Below, piece after piece: positions 46,001 through 58,209 of a stretch of 64,000 bases of DNA. Each line of letters starts with the position of its first letter. Within the stretch, counting starts at the first letter, position 1. This stretch comes from an uncultured Nonlabens sp. (GTDB taxonomy: Bacteria > Bacteroidota > Bacteroidia > Flavobacteriales > Flavobacteriaceae), in assembly GCF_947495285.1 (NCBI RefSeq), contig NZ_CANLXZ010000005.1:1-64000 (forward strand), in the 5' to 3' direction. The notes below the pieces were generated by a model that was not told where the DNA came from, did no database searches, and saw only the letters and a program-made list of their open reading frames with translations. Position numbers and translations under genes: made by a program.

Positions 46001-48318
46001 TCTCCTATACTATTATCAAATAATTTAAAAGTAAAATCTTTGACTATAGTTGCTGTAGAAGATTGTGCCTCTACAATAAAATCGTACTGATTTGCATCTA
46101 CCGCAGATGTTCCTGAAATAACAACATCTACCATAGCATCTACACTAGTAGTGTTAGGATTAAAGCTTGCTGTTAATCCTGCTGGTAAACCTACTGCGCT
46201 AAATGTAACCGTTTCATTAAAACCAGGCGCAGCGTTGTATTGAAAAGAAGTTGTACCGTTTCCAGGTTTACAAACTGAAAAATCTTCTGTTACTGCGGTT
46301 AATTCAAAAGTTCCTTCTTTTATTTTAAAATTCCCATTATTTACATTGTAAAAGTAATTCCCAACAGCTTCCACAATAATTCTAGCAGTAGTCGTTTTTG
46401 TTCCAATAGGTATAGTCACATCTCTAGAACCTGTATTACTAACATTACTTGCTAGAATGAAGGGAAATGTATACCCACCATCTAATGATAATTTTACATT
46501 TACTTGCTCGGCTAATAGAGGCTGGTTAGTATTTGCAACGTCCCATGTTACGGTTCTCACTTCTCCTTCATGCCATATATCTGTTTCCCCAGGAGTGTTT
46601 ACAACAAAAGGTCCTGCAGCTGTGTTGGGTTTCACAACAACTTCTGCCTGATCTGTCTGACCACCATTAATATTATTATCATAAATAGTAGAAACAAATG
46701 TCATTTCTCTTGTTGCAGTAGAAAGTGTTTCCCATATATCGTCAACTCCATTCAATACTTCTTCCTGATTAGGAAAGTATCTTGTAGGATTAGTAGTAGC
46801 AAACTTTGACCTGAACATAGGTCCTCTAGTACTAGAACCTATAGGTGGTTGAGTAGCACCAGTATTAGCAGCTGCACCAGTATCTAACTGATCCCAACGA
46901 TACGTATAAATTTCTCCTGTATCAGGCGCTTGAGAAGAAATTGCTGTTAATTTAAATGGAGTACCTATAGGCATAAATTTCTCTGCTAAATCTTGCGCAT
47001 TTGGAGCTGTAGGATTATTAGATGCTAAGGACAGCTCATTATCACAAGTATCTGACGCAATAGTAGAATGCATTTGTTGCAAACTTCTTGCATGAAAATA
47101 GGCATCAGAATTATCTTGAACATTAGGAGCACAAATCCCAGCATATCCCATTATAGTAGAAGCACTTCCAGTTTCATAAGGCTGAGAAGAAGGACTTAAT
47201 CCAAAACAGCCATTATAAAAAGTATGACTTGCACCAAATTGATGGCCTAGCTCATGTGCAACATAATCAATGTCAAAAGGATCAAACTCTGGAGTAACTA
47301 TTCCGGTAACACCTCTAGCTTTAGAACTTGTTCTACCACCACATCGTATAGCACTCGCTAGACCACCACCGCCGGTTGAGAACACATGCCCTACATCATA
47401 TAAAGCCGCTCCAGCAGATCTAGCCGTATCATTTGTTCCACCACCGAAAACTTCATTTATATTATTAGTATTTATACCTATTTGCTGACTAGGACTATAA
47501 TTATCATAAGGATCATTATTAGGGTCAGTGTAGATAATACTTCCATTATTACCTACTAGCGAAAATCTAATAGACATTTCTTTTTCAAAAATAGAATTTA
47601 CCCTAGTTATGGTAGTAACTATTCCGGCAATCGCGTCATCCACCGAACCTCCATTACCTGCATCTCCATCATCATGGTAAGCAGTATATTCTGCAGTAGC
47701 TGCTACTGCTAATCTATACGTTCTGAATGCTCTATCTCTAAAAGTCTTAATATCCACATCTACGTGAGATTTACTTAAAAGATCTAAATTACCTTCTACG
47801 ACCTCGCACGCAAAATTATCATCACTAGCACGGTTAAGATCTTTTCTATTATAGATCATAATAGACTCGGGAGATACTTTAGAATATGGATCCATATAAA
47901 GAATCTTCTCTCCAGTTATTAAACCATGAAAACCTTTAGGTGTTATGGTAAAATATATTTTATTTAAAAGGTTTGTTTTACTTTGACCTACATAAGACTG
48001 AATCTGTGGGTATTGAGCATGGAGCTCTTTAGAAACAGTACCAGAAGTGTAGACATTAAATGTTTCAAATTTATCATTACCTAGTGGGAAGTCTACTTCT
48101 ATAGCTGTGCCTCCATCAAATCTATCGACTGCTCCATCTAACTTGATAGAAAGTGCCTCTACATTAATGTCAAAAATATCAAACTTATTAGGTTGTATAG
48201 GTCTTAATTCTTTGGAGACTTTACCTATAATAGACATATCCGGACTTTTCCAAATAGTTTGTGAATAGGTTAAGAACGGTAAGTGAATTAAGAATGCAAA
48301 AAATAAAATTTTGTTCAT
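43054..48318 (-). CDS. Secreted reprolysin-type metalloprotease with type IX sorting tail
   Basis: The protein has 1754 residues. A signal peptide (MNKILFFAFLIHLPFLTYSQ) and a propeptide-like region precede a zinc metalloprotease domain: HELGHQFGASH (about 353-363) is the extended metzincin motif HExxHxxGxxH, and STIMGYAGICA supplies the Met-turn. Fibronectin/Ig-like modules follow, then a proprotein-convertase P-like domain (HGDTGHIKMQLSAPTG ... GEWTLLATD), then beta-rich repeats. The end (FPNPVIDNSFQVNS ... GMYILKVETD ... QLIVK) is a type A sorting domain for the type IX system. Probably an extracellular protease acting on polymeric substrates. It sits between eno and gltA. Confidence 0.92.
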   Translation of the reverse strand: MNKILFFAFLIHLPFLTYSQTIWKSPDMSIIGKVSKELRPIQPNKFDIFDINVEALSIKLDGAVDRFDGGTAIEVDFPLGNDKFETFNVYTSGTVSKELHAQYPQIQSYVGQSKTNLLNKIYFTITPKGFHGLITGEKILYMDPYSKVSPESIMIYNRKDLNRASDDNFACEVVEGNLDLLSKSHVDVDIKTFRDRAFRTYRLAVAATAEYTAYHDDGDAGNGGSVDDAIAGIVTTITRVNSIFEKEMSIRFSLVGNNGSIIYTDPNNDPYDNYSPSQQIGINTNNINEVFGGGTNDTARSAGAALYDVGHVFSTGGGGLASAIRCGGRTSSKARGVTGIVTPEFDPFDIDYVAHELGHQFGASHTFYNGCFGLSPSSQPYETGSASTIMGYAGICAPNVQDNSDAYFHARSLQQMHSTIASDTCDNELSLASNNPTAPNAQDLAEKFMPIGTPFKLTAISSQAPDTGEIYTYRWDQLDTGAAANTGATQPPIGSSTRGPMFRSKFATTNPTRYFPNQEEVLNGVDDIWETLSTATREMTFVSTIYDNNINGGQTDQAEVVVKPNTAAGPFVVNTPGETDIWHEGEVRTVTWDVANTNQPLLAEQVNVKLSLDGGYTFPFILASNVSNTGSRDVTIPIGTKTTTARIIVEAVGNYFYNVNNGNFKIKEGTFELTAVTEDFSVCKPGNGTTSFQYNAAPGFNETVTFSAVGLPAGLTASFNPNTTSVDAMVDVVISGTSAVDANQYDFIVEAQSSTATIVKDFTFKLFDNSIGDVIQIAPVNGAGNQVANPLLEWEDLASASNYFIEISESPSFSTIAESGMVSFVNSYQPTGLEAGKIYYWKVTPSSDCIAGTVNSISSFQTAQDVCITYDNETYENTAQNASNQNVWNTSVNAVAAKVIVTDDIQVTNLSFYMRATHGDTGHIKMQLSAPTGRFAEVYNRECAAGVNFDLTVSDQGTQNFGCNPGYTGALIGNQRPGQAFTRFNNASALGEWTLLATDRTAGTGGTFNEFSVTVCGRLQYVNDIDNNRNLGLTSAFNATSIIDNTLLRSVQTGFTNANLTYVVTNDVDYGQIQLNGVDLNVGDSFTQGDIDSSNIQYVHDSIELVSEDSFEYTILGNSETILLGDVFTIAIEDPTLVYDAGAWSPFAPHAETGDLDALVLSGVAPIAVHSVINNMEISGAMSTLDINATLALKGNLTVDGLVDATDGVLEISGASSQTVTGTGSMDLDILEVNNTAGVTFDAVTNIYNVLRPQSSVINANNNIVFKSNATATGQLDNASLATINGSVKVERYIPAKRAFRFLSSSVNSTASIRENWQEDGNVATGLGTHITGPSAANGFDVTSTGAYSLFTFDNDNFLWNAVPNTNIEQLVIGTPMRMLVRGDRNTDLTNNAATPSNTTLRSSGVLHTGDYAASYATSNGEFAMIANPYQAVVDFKSVLLDATTSGVNANFVYVWDPNLNVRGGYATVDLGTENGDAVPFSSTANKFLQPGQSLFVSTSGVSALTFKESQKAVSQPLTQVFGAYELDNNIIIGLKDAATRTILDQAVMRFNNSYNDQVDNSDALKFNNLDETLAISNDGDILSVEKTQHPQAGDITPLHISNYRINNYVMELDLNLNSGVIAILVDNEIGTRTVLQNGVNAVNFSVNAASSSDRFRIEYEASILSLEQSLLENDLDVFPNPVIDNSFQVNSNYLTGKEVTMTLYNTLGQSIYTHTNDFNGSQSIKPSTILSTGMYILKVETDRDAVTIQLIVK

Positions 48319-48454
48319 TTGTTATGAATTTTTGGGTTATTAAATATCCAACATTTTACCTTGATATTCACCATTTCATCAATAAAACAAATTTTTTACA
48401 GGGTTTTAACGCGCTTTATCGATCAAAAGACTTTAAAAACAAATATTTGTCAAT

Positions 48455-48482
48455 AAAAAAACCACCTATATTCTAGGTGGCT
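48455..48482 (-). terminator. Rho-independent terminator of the eno transcript
   Basis: A CCACCTA/TAGGTGG stem with a 5-base loop and a seven-T run on the minus strand. Confidence 0.85.
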
Positions 48483-48492
48483 TGTGTTTTTC

Positions 48493-48508
48493 CGCTTTCG
48501 CGAAAGCG
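48493..48508. repeat. Dispersed palindrome, extended copy after eno
   Basis: A perfect CGCTTTCGCGAAAGCG whose symmetry continues outwards (TTTTTCCG ... CGGAAAA) to about 26 bp. It lies between the eno stop and its terminator. Confidence 0.9.
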
Positions 48509-48524
48509 GAAAATATCTATTAAT

Positions 48525-50926
<2,402 letters not shown>

Positions 50927-50962
50927 AGTGAGTTTAATTTCAAAAATAATCTAAAAAAAATG

Positions 50963-51001
50963 CAAAAAAAAAGGATCAATGAAATAATCATTGATCCTTT
51001 T
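50963..51001 (-). terminator. Terminator closing the ribosomal operon after rplQ
   Basis: A perfect 13-bp stem AAAGGATCAATGA/TCATTGATCCTTT with a T9 run on the minus strand, 21 bp past rplQ. Confidence 0.92.
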
Positions 51002-51021
51002 ACTATATAATGTAAAGAAAT

Positions 51022-51492
51022 TTATTCTTCTTCATTTGACTTTGTATCAGCAACAGGTGCAACAGAAGATGATTTACTTCTTCTTCTACGACGCGTAGAT
51101 GTTTTCTTAGCACCAGCTTCTATCTTATAAAGTTCATTATAATCAACAAGCTCAATCATAGCCATGTCTGCGTTATCACCAAGTCTATTACCTAATTTGA
51201 TAATTCTAGTATAACCACCTGGACGGTCACCTATCTTTGCAGCTACATCTCTAAAAAGCTCCGTTACCGCATCCTTACTTCTAAGTTTTGCAAATACCAA
51301 CCTTCTATTATGAGTTGTATCTTGTTTAGACTTTGTAATCAATGGCTCTACGAACTGTTTTAGAGCTTTAGCCTTTGCCACAGTAGTATTAATACGTTTA
51401 TGCTCAATAAGAGAGCAACTCATATTTGATAACAACGCCTTACGGTGAGCTGTCTTTCTACTTAAATGGTTTACTTTTTTTCCGTGTCTCAT
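51022..51492 (-). CDS. rplQ: 50S ribosomal protein L17
   Basis: The protein has 156 residues: the L17 core ([34 protein letters not shown], then [19 protein letters not shown]) and a C-terminal extension of about 35 residues. The extension is first basic ([12 protein letters not shown]) and then acidic (SNEEE), longer than in E. coli (127 residues) and common in Bacteroidota. It is the last gene of the ribosomal operon. Confidence 0.97.
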   Translation of the reverse strand: MRHGKKVNHLSRKTAHRKALLSNMSCSLIEHKRINTTVAKAKALKQFVEPLITKSKQDTTHNRRLVFAKLRSKDAVTELFRDVAAKIGDRPGGYTRIIKLGNRLGDNADMAMIELVDYNELYKIEAGAKKTSTRRRRRSKSSSVAPVADTKSNEEE

Positions 51493-51522
51493 TTTGTATT
51501 ATATTCTTGAACTAGGATAAGC

Positions 51523-52515
51523 CTAGTCACGGTCTAATTTATATTTTGCTAGATCCATACCAAAGTTTAAACCCTTGACATTTACTAATTCTTCCAACTC
51601 AGTTAATGACTTCTTACCAAAGTTTCTGAATTTCATTAAATCATTCTTGTTGAAAGAAACAAGATCACCTAATGTATCTACTTCAGCAGCTTTCAAACAA
51701 TTTAATGCTCTTACCGAAAGCTCCATGTCTACTAACTTAGTTTTAAGCAACTGACGCATGTGAAGACTTTCTTCATCATAAGTTTCAGTTTGAGCTATTT
51801 CATCTGCCTCTAACGTAATTCTCTCATCAGAAAACAACATAAAGTGATGAATCAAAGTCTTAGCCGCTTCAGTTAACGCATGCTTTGGATGAATACTACC
51901 ATCTGTAATAATTTCAAAAACTAACTTTTCAAAATCAGTTTTTTGTTCTACACGGTAGTTTTCAATGCTATACTTTACATTCTTAATAGGCGTAAAGATA
52001 GAATCTATTGCTATAGTACCAATTGCAGCATTTACGTTTTTGTTTTCTTCTGCAGGAACATAACCACGACCTTTTTCAATAGTAAGTTCTAAATTAAGAC
52101 TAACACTGCTTTCAGTGTTACAAATAACCATGTCCGGATTCAATACTTGAAATCCTGAAATATGCTTTTGTAAATCTCCAGCAGTGAACTGGTTCTTACC
52201 TGAAAAAGATACATTAACAACTTCACTATCCACTTCGTCAATTTGTCTTCTAAAACGAACCTGTTTAAAATTAAGGATGATTTCAGTAACATCTTCAACT
52301 ACACCTTCGATTGTTGAAAACTCATGATCTACACCTTCAATACGAATTGAAGTTATTGCAAAACCCTGTAAAGAAGATAAAAGTACTCTTCTAAGTGCAT
52401 TACCAACGGTAAGTCCATAACCTGGTTCTAGCGGTCTGAATTCGAATTTTCCTTCGAAATCAGTAGAATCAATCATGATTACTTTATCCGGCTTTTGGAA
52501 ATTTAATATTGCCAT
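51523..52515 (-). CDS. rpoA: RNA polymerase alpha subunit
   Basis: The protein has 330 residues. The N-terminal dimerisation/assembly domain ([20 protein letters not shown]) and C-terminal domain ([19 protein letters not shown], then [14 protein letters not shown]) are linked by a flexible segment. The C-terminal helix-hairpin region contacts UP elements and activators. It lies between rpsD and rplQ, the usual alpha-operon order. Length and motifs are normal. Confidence 0.98.
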   Translation of the reverse strand: MAILNFQKPDKVIMIDSTDFEGKFEFRPLEPGYGLTVGNALRRVLLSSLQGFAITSIRIEGVDHEFSTIEGVVEDVTEIILNFKQVRFRRQIDEVDSEVVNVSFSGKNQFTAGDLQKHISGFQVLNPDMVICNTESSVSLNLELTIEKGRGYVPAEENKNVNAAIGTIAIDSIFTPIKNVKYSIENYRVEQKTDFEKLVFEIITDGSIHPKHALTEAAKTLIHHFMLFSDERITLEADEIAQTETYDEESLHMRQLLKTKLVDMELSVRALNCLKAAEVDTLGDLVSFNKNDLMKFRNFGKKSLTELEELVNVKGLNFGMDLAKYKLDRD

Positions 52516-52538
52516 AAGATTACTTAATGAATTGGTTA

Positions 52539-53144
52539 TTATTTAGAGTACAATTCTACTATCAGCTGCTCCTTAACATTTTCAGGAATCTGAACACGTT
52601 CTGGAACGCTAACAAAAGTACCTGATAAGGAGGATTTATTGAAAGTTAAAAAATCATAAACGCGATCATTACTTGATAAAGAATCATCAATGACAGCTAA
52701 AGATTTAGACTTTTCGCGAACCGCCACAACATCACCTGGCTTTAATTGAAAAGAAGGAATATTAACCAATTGACCGTTAACCGTCATATGTCTGTGAGAA
52801 ACAAGCTGTCTAGCACCTCTTCTAGTTCTAGCGATACCCATACGGTAAACAACATTATCTAACCTTGACTCACAAAGTTGAAGCAATACTTCACCAGTAA
52901 TACCAGTACTACGAACAGCCTTATCAAACATAAGTCTAAATTGCTTTTCTAAAATACCATAAGTATATTTAGCTTTTTGCTTTTCTTTGAGCTGAACAGC
53001 GTATTCAGACTCTTTACCACGGCGCCTTGCGTTACCGTGCATTCCTGGAGGATAGTTTTTCTTCTCCAAAGCTTTACTAGGGCCAAAAATTGGTTCTCTA
53101 AATCTACGAGCTATTTTTGCCTTAGGACCTCTATATCTTGCCAT
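52539..53144 (-). CDS. rpsD: 30S ribosomal protein S4
   Basis: The protein has 201 residues. It starts [19 protein letters not shown] and lacks the zinc-binding Cys cluster found in some homologues. The S4 RNA-binding domain is seen in [23 protein letters not shown] and HRHMTVNG. A primary 16S rRNA binder, and in many bacteria the translational repressor of the alpha operon. It is followed by rpoA after 23 bp and preceded by an 84-bp gap after rpsK, the longest within this operon. Confidence 0.98.
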   Translation of the reverse strand: MARYRGPKAKIARRFREPIFGPSKALEKKNYPPGMHGNARRRGKESEYAVQLKEKQKAKYTYGILEKQFRLMFDKAVRSTGITGEVLLQLCESRLDNVVYRMGIARTRRGARQLVSHRHMTVNGQLVNIPSFQLKPGDVVAVREKSKSLAVIDDSLSSNDRVYDFLTFNKSSLSGTFVSVPERVQIPENVKEQLIVELYSK

Positions 53145-53228
53145 TATTATAAATTTTGTGAGAGATGTATCTTGAATTCAGGTCTATATCCTTCAATGAT
53201 CTTATAATCCCTCGATATTAAAATTAAA

Positions 53229-53618
53229 TTAAACTCTTCTTCTTTTCGGAGGACGACAACCGTTGTGTGGTAATGGAGTAACATCAATAATTTCAGTTAC
53301 CTCTATACCAGCGTTGTGTATGGAACGTACCGCGCTTTCACGACCATTACCAGGACCCTTTACATACGCTTTTACTTTACGTAATCCTGCTTCGTGAGCA
53401 ACTTTTGAACAATCTTCAGCTGCAAGTTGTGCAGCATAAGGAGTATTCTTTTTTGAACCACGAAAACCCATTTTTCCAGCTGATGACCAGGAGATCACTT
53501 CACCCTTTTTATTAGTTAAGGATATCAATATATTATTGAAAGAAGATGAAATGTGAACTTCACCAACACTATCCACTATAACTTTACGTTTTTTAGCTAC
53601 CGCTTTAGACTTTGCCAT
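53229..53618 (-). CDS. rpsK: 30S ribosomal protein S11
   Basis: The protein has 129 residues. Core motifs [38 protein letters not shown] and the C-terminal [19 protein letters not shown] are complete. S11 forms part of the mRNA exit region of the platform together with S7 and S18. It lies 12 bp after rpsM. Confidence 0.98.
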   Translation of the reverse strand: MAKSKAVAKKRKVIVDSVGEVHISSSFNNILISLTNKKGEVISWSSAGKMGFRGSKKNTPYAAQLAAEDCSKVAHEAGLRKVKAYVKGPGNGRESAVRSIHNAGIEVTEIIDVTPLPHNGCRPPKRRRV

Positions 53619-53630
53619 ATCAGTTACTTA

Positions 53631-54005
53631 TTATTTAGTTGCTTTCTTTTTATTAGCAACAGTCTTACGTTTTCCTTTACGTGTACGAGAATTATTCTTT
53701 GTGCGCTGTCCTCTCAATGGAAGACCAGATCTATGACGAATACCTCTATAACATCCTATATCCATAAGACGCTTTATATTCAGCTGCGTTTCAGATCTCA
53801 ATTCACCTTCAATGGTAAACTCTCCTATAGCAGCACGAATCTTACTAATCTCATCATCGTTCCAATCGTTAACCTTTTTGTCAACACCCACACCAGTAGA
53901 CATAAGAACTTCTTTAGCACGATTTCTACCTACACCGTAAATGTAAGTTAATGCAATCTCTCCACGTTTATTTTTAGGTACATCTACCCCTGCAATTCTA
54001 GCCAT
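53631..54005 (-). CDS. rpsM: 30S ribosomal protein S13
   Basis: The protein has 124 residues. It has the N-terminal [20 protein letters not shown] with the helix-hairpin-helix, and the conserved basic end ([19 protein letters not shown]) that reaches the P-site tRNA. It lies 3 bp after the short rpmJ gene and 12 bp before rpsK. Confidence 0.98.
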   Translation of the reverse strand: MARIAGVDVPKNKRGEIALTYIYGVGRNRAKEVLMSTGVGVDKKVNDWNDDEISKIRAAIGEFTIEGELRSETQLNIKRLMDIGCYRGIRHRSGLPLRGQRTKNNSRTRKGKRKTVANKKKATK

Positions 54006-54008
54006 AGC

Positions 54009-54125
54009 TTACCCTTGTCTTTGTTTAAATTTAGGATTCTTTTTGTTAATGACGTATAATCTGCCTTTACGACGAACTATCTTACAGTCAGCACTTCTCT
54101 TTTTAATTGACGCTCTTACTTTCAT
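54009..54125 (-). CDS. rpmJ: 50S ribosomal protein L36 (zinc-free form)
   Basis: The protein has 38 residues. It reads [20 protein letters not shown], then [18 protein letters not shown]: all L36 landmarks are present. The usual zinc ligands are not: of the C..C....C....H set only Cys14 remains, so this is the zinc-independent type. It lies between infA (1-bp gap) and rpsM (3-bp gap), the standard position. Confidence 0.95.
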   Translation of the reverse strand: MKVRASIKKRSADCKIVRRKGRLYVINKKNPKFKQRQG

Positions 54126-54126
54126 T

Positions 54127-54342
54127 TTAGTATCTATAAGTTATCCTTGCTTTCGAGAGATCGTAAGGACTCATTTCTAATTTTACTTTATCACCAGGTA
54201 ATAATTTGATATAGTGCATACGCATCTTACCTGAAATGTGCGCAGTCACCACGTGACCATTTTCTAATTCAACTCTGAACATTGCATTAGAAAGTGCTTC
54301 TATAATAGAACCATCTTGTTCTATCGCTGATTGTTTTGCCAT
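54127..54342 (-). CDS. infA: Translation initiation factor IF-1
   Basis: The protein has 71 residues, a single OB fold. [20 protein letters not shown], then [20 protein letters not shown] and the end [10 protein letters not shown] match IF-1, which blocks the A site during initiation. The start overlaps the secY stop by one base. Confidence 0.97.
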   Translation of the reverse strand: MAKQSAIEQDGSIIEALSNAMFRVELENGHVVTAHISGKMRMHYIKLLPGDKVKLEMSPYDLSKARITYRY

Positions 54343-55676
54343 TACGCTACTGCTTTTCTATTCTTACCTGTCTTAATCAAGCCATCATAATGACGATTCA
54401 GAAGGTAAGAGTTAATTTGTTGCATCGTATCTATCGCCACACCTACCATAATCAACAACGATGTACCACCATAAAACAATGCCCAAGATTGAGTAACACC
54501 GATCAATGATATAATAGCTGGAAAGATAGCTATCGCAGCTAAAAACAATGAACCAGGCAAAGTGATTTGAGACATAATGCGGTCTAAATATTCAGAAGTT
54601 TCCGTACCAGGTCTAATTCCTGGTATGAAACCGCTATTTCTTTTCAAATCATCAGCCATCTTATTAGTAGGTACAGTTATCGCGGTGTAAAAATAAGTAA
54701 AAACTATGATTAATAAGGCAAAAGTTAAATTATACCAGAAACCAAAAATATCGCCAAAAGCAACACCAATAGACTTAGCCCAAGAAGCCTCCATCTGACC
54801 AATAGCCGAAGGGACAAACATAATAGCCTGGGCAAAAATTATCGGCATAACGCCAGAAGCATTAAGTTTAAGTGGAATATACTGTCGAGAACCAAAAACA
54901 TTCTTCTCATAACCGCCAGTTGCTGATCTTCTAGCATATTGAACAGGTATCTTTCTAACACCCATTACAAGCATTATACATGCAGCAATAACAACTAACC
55001 AAATTATAACTTCCACTATAATCAAGAACCATCCACCTACTCCATCTACTCTCGAACCTATTTCTTGAATAAAAGCTTGAGGCAATGTAGCAATAATACC
55101 GACCATGATCAATAACGAAATACCGTTACCAATACCTTTATCCGTTATTTTTTCACCAAGCCACATAGCAAAAACACATCCAGTAACTAAAATTATAGTA
55201 CTTATAACTAAAAATAAAGTTTGCTGATCCTGCATCATAAATGCTGATTCAGGAACACCCAAAGAACCAAGAGACAACATATAGCTAGGAGCCTGAATTA
55301 AACAAATACCGATAGTTAACCATCTAGTTATCTGATTAATCTTTCTTCTACCAGATTCACCTTCTTTTTGAAGTTTCTGTAAATAAGGAATAGCTATTCC
55401 CATTAGCTGAACGACAATACTAGCCGATATATAAGGCATGATACCTAATGCAAAAACTGAAGCTTTAGCAAATGCACCACCTGTAAAAGCGTTCAGGATT
55501 CCACCAATACCATCCTTAAAATTTGAAGCCAAACCTACTAATTGAGTAGAATCAACACCAGGTAAGGTAATCTGTGCACCAAATCTAAAAACAAGAAGTA
55601 AACTAAAGGTCATTAAAATACGATCCCTTAACTCTTGTATACGCCAAACATTCTTTAAATTTTCAATTAACTTCAT
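54342..55676 (-). CDS. secY: Protein translocase subunit SecY
   Basis: The protein has 444 residues with ten membrane helices. Landmarks: the plug/N-terminal region [31 protein letters not shown] (TM2b), and [18 protein letters not shown] near the end. It forms the channel for Sec export with SecE and SecG, feeding the periplasmic and type IX-secreted proteins seen elsewhere in the window. It lies 9 bp after rplO. Confidence 0.98.
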   Translation of the reverse strand: MKLIENLKNVWRIQELRDRILMTFSLLLVFRFGAQITLPGVDSTQLVGLASNFKDGIGGILNAFTGGAFAKASVFALGIMPYISASIVVQLMGIAIPYLQKLQKEGESGRRKINQITRWLTIGICLIQAPSYMLSLGSLGVPESAFMMQDQQTLFLVISTIILVTGCVFAMWLGEKITDKGIGNGISLLIMVGIIATLPQAFIQEIGSRVDGVGGWFLIIVEVIIWLVVIAACIMLVMGVRKIPVQYARRSATGGYEKNVFGSRQYIPLKLNASGVMPIIFAQAIMFVPSAIGQMEASWAKSIGVAFGDIFGFWYNLTFALLIIVFTYFYTAITVPTNKMADDLKRNSGFIPGIRPGTETSEYLDRIMSQITLPGSLFLAAIAIFPAIISLIGVTQSWALFYGGTSLLIMVGVAIDTMQQINSYLLNRHYDGLIKTGKNRKAVA

Positions 55677-55685
55677 TTAGTAAAA

Positions 55686-56138
55686 TTAAACTGTTTGTGT
55701 CTTTCCACCTACTGCTTCAATAGCAGACTTTGCAGTAGAAGTAAATTTATGTGCAGTAATATTAACTGAAGCTTTCAATTCCCCACGACCAAGTACTTTT
55801 ACTAAATCATTTTTAGAAACTAACCTCTCCGCTATCAAATCTTCAATAGTGATAGTGTCCGAGAATCTACCTGCATCATGATAGGCCTGAATAACGTCTA
55901 AATTAACTCCAGCATATTCTTTACGATTGATGTTTGTGAATCCAAACTTAGGAACACGACGTTGAAGAGGCATTTGACCACCCTCAAATCCTACCTTCTT
56001 AGAGTAACCTGAGCGAGACTTAGCCCCTTTGTGACCACGAGTTGCAGTACCACCTTTACCAGATCCCTGACCACGACCAATAATTTTGGAAGATCGTTTC
56101 ACAGAACCTTCAGCTGGTTTTAAATTATGTAATCCCAT
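55686..56138 (-). CDS. rplO: 50S ribosomal protein L15
   Basis: The protein has 150 residues. The glycine-rich N-terminus (RGQGSGKGGTATRGHKGAKS) and the motif GFEGGQMPLQRRVPKFGFTN identify L15. It lies 11 bp after rpmD and 9 bp before secY. Confidence 0.98.
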   Translation of the reverse strand: MGLHNLKPAEGSVKRSSKIIGRGQGSGKGGTATRGHKGAKSRSGYSKKVGFEGGQMPLQRRVPKFGFTNINRKEYAGVNLDVIQAYHDAGRFSDTITIEDLIAERLVSKNDLVKVLGRGELKASVNITAHKFTSTAKSAIEAVGGKTQTV

Positions 56139-56149
56139 TATAAATATTT

Positions 56150-56329
56150 TTATGCTTCTTCTACAGAAACCAAATGTTGAACTTTTGCAATCATTCCTTG
56201 TATCACCGAATTATCTTCATGTTCTACAACTTGATTCATCTTTCTTAAACCAAGGGACTCAAGAGTCCTCTTTTGTCTAGCAGTCCTGTTGATAGCACTA
56301 CGTATTTTTTTTACTTTTAACTTAGCCAT
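56150..56329 (-). CDS. rpmD: 50S ribosomal protein L30
   Basis: The protein has 59 residues, just under a 60-residue cutoff. It starts MAKLKVKKIRSAINRTARQK, then TLESLGLRKMNQVVEHEDN and a helical end ... HLVSVEEA: the complete short bacterial L30 fold. It lies between rpsE (8-bp gap) and rplO (11-bp gap), the standard spc position. Confidence 0.96.
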   Translation of the reverse strand: MAKLKVKKIRSAINRTARQKRTLESLGLRKMNQVVEHEDNSVIQGMIAKVQHLVSVEEA

Positions 56330-56337
56330 AATAGAAA

Positions 56338-56862
56338 TTATCCGTTAAATACCTTATCCATTGAAATTCCTCTTTGCTTCGCAACTGTCTCCGCACTTCT
56401 CAACTGTAACAAGGCATCAAATGTAGCTTTAACAACATTGTGAGGATTAGAAGAACCTTGATTTTTACTAAGTACATCATGAACACCTACAGCCTCAAGA
56501 ACTGCTCGAATAGCGCCACCGGCAATTACACCAGTACCAGTTGATGCAGGCATCAATAAAACCCTAGCACCACCAAATTTACCTTTTTGTTCGTGAGGAA
56601 TTGTCCCCTTTAATAGCGGTATACGTACTAAATTCTTTTTAGCATCTTCAACAGATTTAGAAATAGCTTCGGCAACCTCCTTAGATTTTCCTAAACCATG
56701 ACCAACAACTCCATTTTCGTCTCCTACAACAACAATTGCAGAAAATCCAAATGCACGACCACCTTTAGTTACTTTAGTAACACGTTGAACACCTACTAAA
56801 CGATCCTTGAGCTCAAGTCCACCTGGCTTAACCGTTTCTACGTTTTTATATTTTTGGTACAT
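56338..56862 (-). CDS. rpsE: 30S ribosomal protein S5
   Basis: The protein has 174 residues. It has the double-stranded-RNA-binding-like start ([19 protein letters not shown]), then [15 protein letters not shown] and the [20 protein letters not shown] loop involved in accuracy and spectinomycin response. It lies 18 bp after rplR. Confidence 0.98.
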   Translation of the reverse strand: MYQKYKNVETVKPGGLELKDRLVGVQRVTKVTKGGRAFGFSAIVVVGDENGVVGHGLGKSKEVAEAISKSVEDAKKNLVRIPLLKGTIPHEQKGKFGGARVLLMPASTGTGVIAGGAIRAVLEAVGVHDVLSKNQGSSNPHNVVKATFDALLQLRSAETVAKQRGISMDKVFNG

Positions 56863-56880
56863 TATATTAAATGTTTCAAA

Positions 56881-57228
56881 TTAAAATTTAAGACCACCTT
56901 CACGAGCACCTTCTGCAAGTGAAAGTACACGTCCATGGTACAAATATCCACCACGATCAAAAGAAACAGATTCAATACCAGCAGCTTTAGCCTTAGCGGC
57001 TACTGCAATACCTACTTCTTTAGCAACCTCCACTTTTCCAGCGGTCGATTTTAATTCACGTGATGAAGCTGATGCGATGGTCACTCCATCCACATCATTA
57101 ATTACTTGAGCATAAATCTCCTTATTGCTTCTAAAAACAGATAATCTTGGACGCGCTGCGGAACCAATAACTGTTTTACGAATACGTTTACGAATCTTTA
57201 TCCTTCTTGCTGACTTTGAAAATGCCAT
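56881..57228 (-). CDS. rplR: 50S ribosomal protein L18
   Basis: The protein has 115 residues. The basic start ([13 protein letters not shown]) and [18 protein letters not shown], and the end [20 protein letters not shown], identify L18, which binds 5S rRNA with L5. It lies 12 bp after rplF. Confidence 0.98.
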   Translation of the reverse strand: MAFSKSARRIKIRKRIRKTVIGSAARPRLSVFRSNKEIYAQVINDVDGVTIASASSRELKSTAGKVEVAKEVGIAVAAKAKAAGIESVSFDRGGYLYHGRVLSLAEGAREGGLKF

Positions 57229-57240
57229 AATATCTTTAAA

Positions 57241-57783
57241 TTATGCTGATTTACCAGCTTTTCTTCTAATAATTTCTCCAACGAACTTAACACCTTTACC
57301 CTTATATGGCTCTGGCGGGCGGAAACCACGAATTTTTGCAGCTACCTGACCTACCAATTGTTTGTCAAAAGATGTAAGCTTAACACGAGGGTTCTTACCC
57401 TTTTCTGAAACCGTTTCTACAGTAACCTCAGAAGCTATATTCAAAACAATATTATGAGAAAAACCTAAAGACAAATCTAATTTTTGCCCTTGATTTGATG
57501 CTCTATAACCAACACCAACCAATTCTAATTCCTTAGACCAACCGGTTGACACACCATGAATCATATTACTTATTAATGATCTATATAAACCATGCTTAGC
57601 TCTATGATCTTTAGCGTCAGAAGGCCTTGTTACAACTACATCCTCTGCACCGACCTCAATAGACACATCTGAAAAAGGTTGAACTAATTTTCCTAACTTT
57701 CCTTCAACAATTATTTCGTTGTTTTCAACTCTTACTGTTACACCAGCAGGTATAGTTACTGGATTTTTTCCTATTCTAGACAT
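57241..57783 (-). CDS. rplF: 50S ribosomal protein L6
   Basis: The protein has 180 residues: two L6 repeats, with MSRIGKNPVTIPAGV at the start and the signature RGFRPPEPYKGKGVKF near the end (about 150-165). It lies near the factor-binding site. It is 9 bp after rpsH. Confidence 0.98.
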   Translation of the reverse strand: MSRIGKNPVTIPAGVTVRVENNEIIVEGKLGKLVQPFSDVSIEVGAEDVVVTRPSDAKDHRAKHGLYRSLISNMIHGVSTGWSKELELVGVGYRASNQGQKLDLSLGFSHNIVLNIASEVTVETVSEKGKNPRVKLTSFDKQLVGQVAAKIRGFRPPEPYKGKGVKFVGEIIRRKAGKSA

Positions 57784-57792
57784 AGCTGTATA

Positions 57793-58191
57793 TTAATAAA
57801 CGTAACAAAGAACTTCACCTCCTACGTTTTCTGAACGAGCCTGCTTGTCAGTCATAACACCCTTAGAAGTGGAAATGATTGCAATTCCAAGACCATTAAG
57901 AACACGTGGTAAATCATTAGCCCCAGAATACTTACGTAAACCTGGCTTTGATAAGCGTTGTAAATCTTTAATTACTGATTCTTTTGTATCTCTATCGTAT
58001 TTTAAAGCGATTTTGATATTTTGTTGAGTTGAATTATCCTCAAATTTATAACTTAAAATATAACCTTGATCAAATAATATTTTAGTAATCTCCTTTTTCA
58101 ATTTTGAAGCTGGGACATCCACTACTCTGTGATTTGCTCTTACAGCATTTCTAATTCTTGTTAGATAATCTGCGATTGGATCTGTATTCAT
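57793..58191 (-). CDS. rpsH: 30S ribosomal protein S8
   Basis: The protein has 132 residues. Start [18 protein letters not shown] and the C-terminal core [20 protein letters not shown] with the final GGEVLCYVY are characteristic. S8 organises the central domain of 16S rRNA and in many bacteria represses the spc operon. Confidence 0.98.
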   Translation of the reverse strand: MNTDPIADYLTRIRNAVRANHRVVDVPASKLKKEITKILFDQGYILSYKFEDNSTQQNIKIALKYDRDTKESVIKDLQRLSKPGLRKYSGANDLPRVLNGLGIAIISTSKGVMTDKQARSENVGGEVLCYVY

Positions 58192-58209
58192 AAATATATC
58201 TTTAAGCGA

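Noticed and set aside
4179..48508. The recurring 16-bp palindrome as CRISPR repeats or insertion-sequence ends
   Set aside because: Copies are kilobases apart, with no regular spacers and no transposase or paired ends.
53553..53951. A 132-codon plus-strand frame across rpsK/rpsM
   Set aside because: It lies antisense to two certain ribosomal protein genes.
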